Positions 1 to 5,229 of a DNA stretch of 8,610 nucleotides are shown in pieces; the stretch's first letter is position 1; the number at the start of each line of letters is the position of its first letter. The notes under the pieces were generated by a model. That model did not search any database. It saw only the letters and a program-made list of their open reading frames with translations, and had not been told where the DNA came from. Origin of the DNA: an uncultured Erysipelotrichaceae bacterium (GTDB lineage Bacteria > Bacillota_I > Bacilli_A > RF39 > UBA660); NCBI GenBank assembly GCA_902772675.1, contig CACYBN010000007.1, positions 1 to 8,610 of the forward strand, in the 5' to 3' direction. The translations under genes were made by a program, and so were the position numbers.

Positions 1-1
1 A

Positions 2-841
2 GGAGATAAGTACTACGGTAAAGATGGAAAAGAAACAACTGAAACTGGATATAAACAACAATGCTTTACTCATAAGTGTGAAAAAGTTGGAGATAAGTAC
101 TATGGTAAAGATGGAAAAGAAACTACTGAAGCTGGATATAAACAACAATGCTTTTCTCATAGTTGTGAAAAAGTAGGAGATAAATACTACGATAAAGAAG
201 GTAAAGAAACTACTGAAGCTGGATATATGAAAGCTTGTTTCTCTTGTACTATAAAAGATGGTAAATACTATGATAAAGAGGGAAGAGAAACAACTGAAAC
301 AGGATATCAACAAGCTTGCTTCAAACATATTTGTGAAAAAGTAGGAGATAAATACTACGATAAAGAAGGTAAAGAAACAACAAAAGCTAACTATAAAAAG
401 GTATGTTTCGAACATAAATGTGAAGAAGTAGATGGAACTTACTATGACAAAGAAGGAAATGAAGTTTCTGAAGAAGAATATAAGAAAGTTTGCTTTACTC
501 ATATTTGTGAAAAAGTAGATGATACTTATTATGATAAAGATGGAAAAGAAGTTTCTGAAGAAGAATATAAGAAAGTTTGCTTTACTCATATTTGTGAAAA
601 AGTAGATGATACTTATTATGGTAAAGATGGAAAAGAAGTTTCTGAATCTCAATACAATAAAGAATGTAATGAACATAAATGCGAAAAAGTAGATGATACT
701 TATTTCGATAAAGATGGAAATGAAGTTACTGAAATTGAATATCAATTATCTTGCTTCAAACATGTTTGTGAAAAAGTTGGAGACAAATACTTTGGTAATG
801 ATGGAAGAGAAGTTTCTAAAGCAACTTACAACAAAGAATGT
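2..841 (+). repeat. In-frame 87-bp tandem repeats encoding cysteine modules
   Basis: The first Cys codon of each unit lies at 62, 149, 236, 317, 404, 491, 578, 665, 752 and 839. Every step is 87 bp except 236 to 317, which is 81 bp, so all steps keep the reading frame. Copies differ in relatedness: 461-559 and 548-646 match with one mismatch (534 versus 621), and the first two units differ at about seven of 87 positions, while others have drifted further. This pattern suggests repeated unequal duplication and makes copy-number variation between strains likely. Confidence 0.95.
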
Positions 842-961
842 GTTGAAGTACCTGATACTGGTGTAGATGCACCTGAAAAAGTATTCGCTGCAGTAGCAGG
901 AATCTTCATGATAGGTTTAGGATCTGGATTAGTATTATATACAAATAGAAAAAATAGTTAA
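2..961 (+). CDS. Cysteine-repeat surface protein with C-terminal sortase-type signal (5' end outside window)
   Basis: The frame is open from position 2 to the TAA at 959-961, so the gene begins upstream; the ATG at 227 is only a Met inside a repeat. The visible 319 residues are almost all tandem repeats of 29 residues. Each has a C-x23-C module (pattern roughly C-E-K-V-x-D-x-Y-Y-x-K-D-G-K-E, then a Tyr, then Cys) joined to the next by a short linker containing a conserved His, giving CxxHxC. Nine complete modules and the end of a tenth are visible. The C-terminus has VPDTG (848-862), a short spacer, a hydrophobic segment of about 20 residues, then a basic tail (TNRKNS). This is the architecture of an LPxTG-type sortase substrate, so I infer that the protein is exported and wall-anchored. 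No signal peptide can be seen because the start is missing. Function is unknown; adhesin, stalk or metal binding are guesses. A terminator follows directly. Confidence 0.88.
   Translation, partial: GDKYYGKDGKETTETGYKQQCFTHKCEKVGDKYYGKDGKETTEAGYKQQCFSHSCEKVGDKYYDKEGKETTEAGYMKACFSCTIKDGKYYDKEGRETTETGYQQACFKHICEKVGDKYYDKEGKETTKANYKKVCFEHKCEEVDGTYYDKEGNEVSEEEYKKVCFTHICEKVDDTYYDKDGKEVSEEEYKKVCFTHICEKVDDTYYGKDGKEVSESQYNKECNEHKCEKVDDTYFDKDGNEVTEIEYQLSCFKHVCEKVGDKYFGNDGREVSKATYNKECVEVPDTGVDAPEKVFAAVAGIFMIGLGSGLVLYTNRKNS
848..958 (+). other. Sortase-type sorting signal and membrane anchor
   Basis: The encoded motif is V-P-D-T-G (848-862), a variant of LPxTG. A spacer V-D-A-P-E-K follows, then a hydrophobic stretch rich in A, V, G, I and L (about 881-940), then TNRKNS. 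In known sortase substrates the enzyme cleaves between Thr and Gly and links Thr to the cell wall. The order and spacing fit, but the first residue is Val rather than Leu, so a class of sortase with a matching preference is assumed. No sortase gene is in the window. Confidence 0.75.
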
Positions 962-963
962 GT

Positions 964-992
964 AAAAAGGGCAATTTAATTGCTCTTTTTTT
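964..992 (+). terminator. Intrinsic terminator of the surface-protein gene
   Basis: A hairpin begins three bases after the TAA: GGGCAAT pairs with ATTGCTC (one G-U pair) around a very short loop. The stem is extended by A-T pairs and runs into a stretch of seven T. This is a good rho-independent terminator. Confidence 0.85.
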
Positions 993-1008
993 AATGTTTT
1001 TATAAAAT
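980..1008 (+). promoter_or_regulatory. Possible weak promoter for the tsaC-like gene
   Basis: TAAAAT (1003-1008) matches the -10 consensus at five of six positions. At 17 bp spacing upstream lies TTGCTC (980-985), which matches the -35 only in TTG and sits inside the terminator stem. The gene after the terminator needs a promoter somewhere in 962-1035 and this is the best candidate, but AT-rich DNA gives many such matches. Confidence 0.3.
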
Positions 1009-1043
1009 AATAATAAGAAATAGTTTTAGAGGGAGACGATATT

Positions 1044-1637
1044 ATGAATATAGATAAAATAGTTGATGTTATAGCTAGTGGAGGTTTAGTTATAGCTCCA
1101 ACTGGTACTATTTATGGTATTTTAGGAGATGCTACAGATACATATGTAATTAATAAAGTATATAATGCTAAAAAAAGAGCTACTTCTAAACCATTATTAA
1201 TATTAGTATCTTCTATTGATATGTTAAAAAGATATGTAGAAGAATTAACTCCATTAGAAGAGGCAATTATTGAGAAATTTTGGCCTGGTGAATTAACTAT
1301 AATTTTAAGAAGAAATGAGTTCTTACCTTTTGAATTAACTCATAATGAAACAGTTGGTGTTATGATGCCAAATAGTGAAGAAATGATTGAAATTATAAGA
1401 AGACTAGATAAACCTATAATTGGTACTAGTGCGAATATCTCAAATCAAAATAATATTATTAGTGTAGATATGATCGATGAAGATATGAAAAAGTATATAG
1501 ATTACATTGAAGATAGTGGAATAGTTGAAAGTAGTCCATCTACAATTATTAAAGTCGAAGATGAAAAAATTGTCTATTTGAGAAAGGGAAAACTAACTAA
1601 AGAATTAGAAAATTTCGAATTAATTTATGAAGAATAG
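1044..1637 (+). CDS. tsaC: Threonylcarbamoyl-AMP synthase, TsaC/YrdC family
   Basis: This 197-residue protein is a single YrdC-type domain without the extra C-terminal Sua5 domain. The family makes threonylcarbamoyl-AMP from threonine, bicarbonate and ATP, the first step of the t6A37 modification of tRNAs reading ANN codons; it acts in the cytoplasm with TsaD, TsaB and TsaE. Visible landmarks are PTGTIYGI (19-26, family PTET-x-YGL), KKR and KP (43-50), FWPGELT (79-85, family WPGPLT), TSANIS (128-133) and the ESSPSTIIK strand (162-170). Two positions depart from the usual pattern: PTET is PTGT, and the VGVRxP motif reads VGVMMP (104-109), losing the Arg. The start is supported by AGAGGGAG at 1028-1035. 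It stands alone between a terminator and the rpsP promoter. The name tsaC is used for the short form; some annotators would call it Sua5/YciO/YrdC family. Confidence 0.88.
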   Translation: MNIDKIVDVIASGGLVIAPTGTIYGILGDATDTYVINKVYNAKKRATSKPLLILVSSIDMLKRYVEELTPLEEAIIEKFWPGELTIILRRNEFLPFELTHNETVGVMMPNSEEMIEIIRRLDKPIIGTSANISNQNNIISVDMIDEDMKKYIDYIEDSGIVESSPSTIIKVEDEKIVYLRKGKLTKELENFELIYEE

Positions 1638-1674
1638 TTTTTATAAAAGATTAATAAATGTTAATAAAAAAGTG

Positions 1675-1703
1675 TTGACACAAGAATAAGAATATCATAT
1701 AAT
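1675..1703 (+). promoter_or_regulatory. Fully consensus sigma-A promoter of rpsP-khpA
   Basis: TTGACA (1675-1680) and TATAAT (1698-1703) are both perfect and are separated by exactly 17 bp. Just upstream, TTAATAAA occurs twice with a 10-bp period (1651-1658 and 1661-1668), an A/T-rich arrangement that could act as an UP element. Transcription should begin near 1710, which excludes the ATG at 1708 as the rpsP start. A strong promoter suits a ribosomal protein gene. Confidence 0.92.
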
Positions 1704-1722
1704 ACATATGAACTTGGGAAAT

Positions 1723-1729
1723 GGAGGAG
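1723..1729 (+). promoter_or_regulatory. Ribosome binding site that fixes the rpsP start
   Basis: GGAGGAG ends eight bases before the ATG at 1738. It lies downstream of the in-frame ATG at 1708, so translation begins at 1738, giving the canonical S16 N-terminus MAVKIRL. Confidence 0.9.
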
Positions 1730-1737
1730 AGAAATAT

Positions 1738-2019
1738 ATGGCAGTTAAAATCAGATTAACTAGAATGGGTGCAAAGAAAAAACCAGTATATAGAATCGTT
1801 GCTAGTGATTCAAGACGTCCTAGAGATGGTCAATATATAGAGTTAGTTGGTACTTATAATCCTTTAACAAATCCTGCTACTGTAAAAATTAATGAAGAAG
1901 TAGCATTAAAATGGTTAAAAAATGGAGCTGAACCAACTGATACAGTAAGAAACTTATTAAGTAATGCTGGAATTATGAAAAAATTTGCTGATTCTAAAAC
2001 TAAGAAAGAAGATAAATAA
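1738..2019 (+). CDS. rpsP: 30S ribosomal protein S16
   Basis: The 93-residue product starts MAVKIRLTRMG and continues with KKKPVYRIV, DSRRPRDG and the IELVGTYNP segment, all hallmarks of bacterial S16, a small basic protein that binds 16S rRNA and is needed for 30S assembly. Length is normal for the family. An in-frame ATG at 1708 would add ten residues but coincides with the predicted transcription start and has no ribosome binding site. khpA follows after two bases, so the two are co-transcribed and probably translationally coupled. In many Firmicutes rpsP and khpA are followed by rimM, trmD and rplS; here they are not. Confidence 0.97.
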   Translation: MAVKIRLTRMGAKKKPVYRIVASDSRRPRDGQYIELVGTYNPLTNPATVKINEEVALKWLKNGAEPTDTVRNLLSNAGIMKKFADSKTKKEDK

Positions 2020-2021
2020 TC

Positions 2022-2270
2022 ATGGATTTAGTTAGTTTAACAGAAGAATTGGTTAAAGCAGTTGCTCTTCATAAAGATTCAGTTAGTGTTAAAGAATTCG
2101 AAACTGAAAATGAAAATGAAATGCTTATAGAAGTTATGATTGATCAAGACGATATGGGTAGAGTAATTGGTAAAAATGGAAGAACAGCTAATGCTATAAG
2201 AACATTAGTTCAAGCTAGTAGTTTCTTAGAAGATAATAAATATATCAAAATTAATATTGAAAGTTTTTAG
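2022..2270 (+). CDS. khpA: RNA-binding KH-domain protein KhpA
   Basis: This 82-residue protein is a single KH domain of the YlqC/KhpA type, usually encoded right after rpsP. The KH signature VIGKNGR lies at 48-54, with the GxxG loop GKNG at 50-53 followed by the helix TANAIRTLV; the GxxG loop contacts single-stranded RNA. In streptococci KhpA pairs with KhpB (EloR/Jag) and affects cell elongation and division; that role here is inferred from family only. The ATG is two bases after the rpsP TAA with no clear Shine-Dalgarno sequence, so its translation probably depends on ribosomes finishing rpsP. A terminator lies directly downstream. Confidence 0.95.
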   Translation: MDLVSLTEELVKAVALHKDSVSVKEFETENENEMLIEVMIDQDDMGRVIGKNGRTANAIRTLVQASSFLEDNKYIKINIESF

Positions 2271-2271
2271 G

Positions 2272-2298
2272 AAAATATATCACTAGATATATTTTTTT
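2272..2298 (+). terminator. Intrinsic terminator after khpA
   Basis: AAAATATATC (2272-2281) pairs perfectly with GATATATTTT (2286-2295) around the loop ACTA, and the T run continues to 2298. The ten-pair stem is almost all A-T, so it is thermodynamically weak, but its position two bases after the khpA stop and the T tract support it. Confidence 0.7.
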
Positions 2299-2314
2299 AT
2301 TTTGTCTTTCTTCC

Positions 2315-2343
2315 TTGTAGATAATAAAAAAATATATTATAAT
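2315..2343 (+). promoter_or_regulatory. Promoter of the uppS-cdsA-rseP operon
   Basis: TTGTAG (2315-2320, four of six consensus bases) and a perfect TATAAT (2338-2343) are separated by 17 bp. The expected transcription start, about 2350, is only some ten bases before the uppS ATG, so the mRNA would begin almost at the ribosome binding site. Confidence 0.7.
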
Positions 2344-2350
2344 TTTCTAT

Positions 2351-2357
2351 AGGTGAT
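2351..2357 (+). promoter_or_regulatory. uppS ribosome binding site, GGTGATA type
   Basis: AGGTGAT followed by AATATG. The site pairs with the AUCACCU part of the 16S 3' end instead of the more usual CCUCC part, which explains the short distance to the ATG. The same GGTGATA-N2-ATG arrangement recurs before rseP and before the LRR gene. Confidence 0.75.
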
Positions 2358-2360
2358 AAT

Positions 2361-3053
2361 ATGAGTGATAGAATTGTTCCTAATCATGTGGCTATTATCA
2401 TGGATGGTAATAGAAGATGGGCTAAAGAAAAAGGAAAAAAAGCTAGTTTAGGACATTTAGAAGGTAGTAAAACTCTAGAAGAAACAGGAATGTATGCTTT
2501 TAAGAGTGGAGTTAAATATTTAAGCGTATTTGCTTTTTCTACAGAAAATTTTAAAAGAAGCGAAGAAGAAGTAGGATACCTAATGGATTTAATAATTAAG
2601 AAGTTTAAATCTACTTGTTCTAAATTTGAAAAGAATGGTATTAAAGTTGTTATATCTGGTAGAAGAGATAATTTACGTCCAGATGTAGTTAAAGCAATAA
2701 GTGAACTTGAAAGACGTACTAAAGATGGAACTGTTGGTGTCTTTAATATATGTCTTAATTATGGTGGTCAAGCCGAGATTGAAGATGCTGCTAAGAAATT
2801 AGCAAAAGATTATAAAGATGGAAAAGTTGATTTAGATAATTTTGATTTTAATAGTTATTTATATCAAGATCTTCCTCCAATAGATTTAATGATTAGAACT
2901 AGTGGAGAAGAAAGAATTAGTAATTTTATGTTATATCAATTAGCATATAGTGAGTTATATTTTACTCCTGTATATTTCCCTGATTTCAAAGAAAAGGAAT
3001 TTGATTTAGCTATTGATGAATATAATAAAAGAAAAAGAAGGTTTGGTGGTTAG
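2361..3053 (+). CDS. uppS: Undecaprenyl diphosphate synthase (cis-prenyltransferase)
   Basis: This enzyme condenses eight isopentenyl diphosphates onto farnesyl diphosphate to give undecaprenyl diphosphate, the precursor of the lipid carrier for peptidoglycan and other wall polymers. The 230-residue sequence has the family blocks in order: HVAIIMDGNRRWA (9-21) with the catalytic Asp at 15, FSTEN (59-63), the LNYGG block (132-136), and IRTSGEERISNF (178-189) with the AYSELYF segment carrying the metal-ligand Glu (198). It is slightly shorter than typical UppS (about 240-255), mostly at the ends. It is the first gene of the operon, and its TAG directly abuts the cdsA ATG. Product chain length cannot be read with certainty; a shorter cis-polyprenol is possible but less likely given the context. 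Confidence 0.96.
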   Translation: MSDRIVPNHVAIIMDGNRRWAKEKGKKASLGHLEGSKTLEETGMYAFKSGVKYLSVFAFSTENFKRSEEEVGYLMDLIIKKFKSTCSKFEKNGIKVVISGRRDNLRPDVVKAISELERRTKDGTVGVFNICLNYGGQAEIEDAAKKLAKDYKDGKVDLDNFDFNSYLYQDLPPIDLMIRTSGEERISNFMLYQLAYSELYFTPVYFPDFKEKEFDLAIDEYNKRKRRFGG

Positions 3054-3854
3054 ATGAAAACTAGAATACTTAGTGCTTTATTATTGATATTAATATGTGT
3101 ACCATTATTGGTAATTGGTGGTATACCATTTGATATTTTAGTATTATTAGTATCTATTATGGCTTTATATGAAATATTTAAAGTTAGAAAAACTAAAAAG
3201 AAAATACCTTTTGGTATGGAATTATGTTCTTATATTTTAGTAGCTTTTCTAACTATGAATAATTATCAATCTACTAATCTAGTTATATCTATTGATTATA
3301 GATTAGTAGCATTTATGATTTTCTTCTTATTATTTCCAATTGTATTTATTAATGATAATAAGAAATATAATGTAGATGATGCTTTATTCTTAATCGGAGC
3401 AACTCTATTTATAGGTTTATCTTTAAATATGGTTATTTTATTAAGAAATTATGATTTAAATTATGTTTTATATGTATTATTGATCAGTTGTATAACAGAT
3501 ACATTTGCATTAGTAACTGGTACATTAATAGGTAGAAATAAAGTTTGTCCTAAAATTAGTCCTAAAAAGACTATTGAGGGTTGTGTAGGTGGAAGTGTTA
3601 TGGGAACTGCAGTTAGTGTAATATTCTTTATAACATGTATTAATCCTTCTATTAAGTTATCTATTATTATAGGTGTAACTTTTATTTTAACTATTATAGG
3701 ACAAATAGGAGATTTAGTTTTCTCTGCGATTAAGAGATATTATGGATTAAAAGATTTCTCTAATCTTATTCCAGGACATGGTGGAGTATTAGATAGATTA
3801 GATAGTTCAATCTTTGTAGTTTTAGGTCTTCTATTATTTATGGTGATACTATGA
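3054..3854 (+). CDS. cdsA: Phosphatidate cytidylyltransferase (CDP-diacylglycerol synthase)
   Basis: CdsA makes CDP-diacylglycerol from phosphatidate and CTP, the branch point to phosphatidylglycerol and cardiolipin, in the cytoplasmic membrane. The 266-residue protein has about eight or nine hydrophobic segments (for example 5-23, 25-42, 84-99, 111-130, 136-158, 180-197, 202-221 and 251-266). Near the C-terminus it carries SPKKT (169-173) and the complete family signature from Ser224 to Asp250, including SAIKR, KDF, PGHGG and LDRLD. Length is normal. The ATG follows the uppS stop with no gap, and AAGAAGG at 3035-3041 is a weak ribosome site, so coupling is likely. Its TGA overlaps the rseP ATG as ATGA. 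Confidence 0.97.
   Translation: MKTRILSALLLILICVPLLVIGGIPFDILVLLVSIMALYEIFKVRKTKKKIPFGMELCSYILVAFLTMNNYQSTNLVISIDYRLVAFMIFFLLFPIVFINDNKKYNVDDALFLIGATLFIGLSLNMVILLRNYDLNYVLYVLLISCITDTFALVTGTLIGRNKVCPKISPKKTIEGCVGGSVMGTAVSVIFFITCINPSIKLSIIIGVTFILTIIGQIGDLVFSAIKRYYGLKDFSNLIPGHGGVLDRLDSSIFVVLGLLLFMVIL
3842..3847 (+). promoter_or_regulatory. rseP ribosome binding site inside cdsA
   Basis: GGTGAT lies within the last codons of cdsA and is followed by ACTATG, giving the same GGTGATA-N2-ATG spacing as uppS and the LRR gene. It supports the ATG at 3851, which overlaps the cdsA stop. Confidence 0.7.
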
Positions 3855-4918
3855 TAGGTGGATTAGGTACTTTATTAATTTTTATCATAATTTTAGGTGT
3901 TATAGTATTAGTTCATGAATTTGGTCATTTCTTTTTTGCAAAGAAATTTGGAGTTTATGTTCATGAGTTTTCTATTGGTATGGGACCCAAATTATGGGGA
4001 AAGAAAAAAGGAGAAACAGATTATTCTATAAGAGCAATACCAATTGGTGGATATTGTGCTCTTGCTGGAGAAGATGGAGAAGAAACTGACGACAAAGGTA
4101 AAAAGATTCCTAAAAATAAGAAATTATTTGCTAAACCTATATGGCAAAGATTTCTAATATTATTCTTTGGAGCTGGTAATAACTTCATTTTAGCTATTAT
4201 TTTATTATTTTTAATTGGTCTAATATTTGGTGCTCCTAATATGGATACAACTATTACTAATTTAACTGAAGGTTATCCAATGGAGAAAGCTGGAGTTGAA
4301 GTAGGAGACAAAATAATTAAAATAAATGGTCATAAGACTAGAACTATGGATGATGTACAAGTTAGACTTCTTCTTGTCAAAGAAGGATCTGATTTAGATA
4401 TTACTGTTAGAAAAGAAGATAAGAGTATTAAGACTTATACTATTAAACCAAAGAAAGATATATTAGATGGAGAAACAAAATACTATTATGGAATAACTTT
4501 TGTTACTTCATATAAACATGGACCTATAAATGCAGTTGTTTATGCTTTTGAAAAAACTGGTGCTATGATTAGACAAATGATTATAGTATTAGGTTCATTA
4601 TTTACTGGTAAATTAAGTGTAGGTAGTTTAAGTGGACCGGTTGGTATATATTCTACTGTTGGAGAAGCTAAAGAATATGGAATAGCTACGTTGATCCAAT
4701 TAACTGCTTTATTAAGTATTAATATTGGATTCTTGAATTTAATTCCATTCCCTGCTTTTGACGGAGGAAGAATTTTCTTATTATTAATTGAGAAAATAAG
4801 AGGAAAACCAATGAAATCCGAAACAGAAAATATGATTAATACAGTAGGATTTATATTAATTATTATTTTAGCTTTATATGTTACTGGTAGTGATATACTT
4901 AAATTAATAAAGAAATAG
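3851..4918 (+). CDS. rseP: RseP/RasP-type site-2 membrane metalloprotease
   Basis: This intramembrane zinc protease cleaves transmembrane segments, typically anti-sigma factors and remnant signal peptides. The 355-residue protein shows HEFGH (22-26) in the first membrane helix as the zinc and catalytic motif, the IPIGGYCALAGED region (63-75), a second hydrophobic stretch (about 101-127), a single PDZ domain (about 128-200, with GYPMEKAGVEVGDKI), and the distal motif NLIPFPAFDGG (296-306) in which Asp304 is the expected third zinc ligand. A final membrane helix lies at about 331-345. Size and single PDZ match B. subtilis RasP, not the two-PDZ E. coli form. The gene follows cdsA by an ATGA overlap. 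In B. subtilis dxr lies between the two; it is absent here. Its substrates cannot be inferred from the window. Confidence 0.96.
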   Translation: MIGGLGTLLIFIIILGVIVLVHEFGHFFFAKKFGVYVHEFSIGMGPKLWGKKKGETDYSIRAIPIGGYCALAGEDGEETDDKGKKIPKNKKLFAKPIWQRFLILFFGAGNNFILAIILLFLIGLIFGAPNMDTTITNLTEGYPMEKAGVEVGDKIIKINGHKTRTMDDVQVRLLLVKEGSDLDITVRKEDKSIKTYTIKPKKDILDGETKYYYGITFVTSYKHGPINAVVYAFEKTGAMIRQMIIVLGSLFTGKLSVGSLSGPVGIYSTVGEAKEYGIATLIQLTALLSINIGFLNLIPFPAFDGGRIFLLLIEKIRGKPMKSETENMINTVGFILIIILALYVTGSDILKLIKK

Positions 4919-4935
4919 AAAGGATTTAGGTAATT

Positions 4936-5151
4936 ATGAGTAAAGATGATAAATCTCCAATCTATACTGAAGAAGATCTTAAAGAAAATAGAAAACATGT
5001 ATTGGTTAATACTAATAGTGTTGAATATGATGAAAATGATTATGAGAGTCAAGTTTTAACTGATGAAGATGATAAAAACACTATCTATTTATACATCTTA
5101 GGTATTATCATAATTATCTTAATAATTCTATTAATTATTATGAATATATAA
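4936..5151 (+). CDS. Small acidic tail-anchored membrane protein, unknown function
   Basis: I do not recognise this 71-residue protein. Residues 1-48 are hydrophilic and acidic, with several D/E-rich patches, and residues 49-71 form one very hydrophobic helix made mainly of Ile and Leu that reaches the C-terminus. With no N-terminal signal it should insert as a tail anchor, leaving the acidic part in the cytoplasm. It starts 17 bases after the rseP stop; AAAGG (4919-4923) and TAGGT (4927-4931) are possible ribosome sites. As the last gene of the uppS-cdsA-rseP unit it may work with the envelope enzymes or be an RseP partner or substrate, but this is context only. The open frame, codon use like its neighbours, and a terminator starting at the stop codon all support a real gene. 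Confidence 0.78.
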   Translation: MSKDDKSPIYTEEDLKENRKHVLVNTNSVEYDENDYESQVLTDEDDKNTIYLYILGIIIIILIILLIIMNI

Positions 5152-5172
5152 GGAGTCTAAGGACTTCTTTTT
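5150..5172 (+). terminator. Intrinsic terminator of the uppS operon
   Basis: AAGGAGTC (5150-5157) pairs with GACTTCTT (5162-5169), with one G-U pair, around the loop TAAG and is followed by T residues. The stem overlaps the last bases of the preceding stop codon, and the next promoter begins two bases after the T run. Confidence 0.85.
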
Positions 5173-5173
5173 A

Positions 5174-5202
5174 TTTACATTTTTTTTATATAATTGTATA
5201 AT
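5174..5202 (+). promoter_or_regulatory. Promoter of smc
   Basis: TTTACA (5174-5179, five of six) and a perfect TATAAT (5197-5202) are 17 bp apart. The predicted transcript starts near 5209, downstream of the TTG at 5194, so the longer reading of smc from that codon is not possible from this promoter. A second TATAAT at 5189-5194 has no convincing -35. Confidence 0.8.
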
Positions 5203-5217
5203 TTTATTAGTGAGAAT

Positions 5218-5224
5218 AGGAGTG
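5218..5224 (+). promoter_or_regulatory. Ribosome binding site that fixes the smc start
   Basis: AGGAGTG ends five bases before the ATG at 5230. It selects the canonical SMC N-terminus MYLKEI over the in-frame TTG at 5194. Confidence 0.88.
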
Positions 5225-5229
5225 TTTAT

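Noticed and set aside
2..841. CRISPR-like array
   Set aside because: The repeats are 87 bp, contiguous, in frame and translated, with no short constant repeat separated by unique spacers.
227..961. A 244-residue gene starting at the ATG at 227
   Set aside because: The same frame is open back to position 2 with further copies of the same repeat, and the Met sits inside a module where other units have a Lys or Gln. There is no ribosome site before it.
1638..1674. Terminator after the tsaC-like gene
   Set aside because: The region is A/T-rich with the repeated TTAATAAA but has no convincing stem followed by a T run on the + strand; read-through into rpsP is possible.
1708..1737. N-terminal extension of rpsP from the ATG at 1708
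   Set aside because: This ATG lies five bases after the -10 box, at or before the transcription start, without a ribosome site. GGAGGAG at 1723-1729 and the canonical S16 N-terminus fix the start at 1738.
2299..2350. Riboswitch or structured leader before uppS
   Set aside because: Only about 50 bases separate the terminator and ATG, they contain the promoter, and the leader would be about ten bases long.
4540..5052. A 170-residue open frame on the minus strand
   Set aside because: It runs antisense to rseP and the following small gene, is rich in Ile and Asn as expected from complementary AT-rich code, and has no recognisable domain or ribosome site.
5194..5229. N-terminal extension of smc from a TTG at 5194
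   Set aside because: The codon overlaps promoter elements and lies before the expected transcript start. The 12 extra residues are not part of SMC, and AGGAGTG selects the ATG at 5230.
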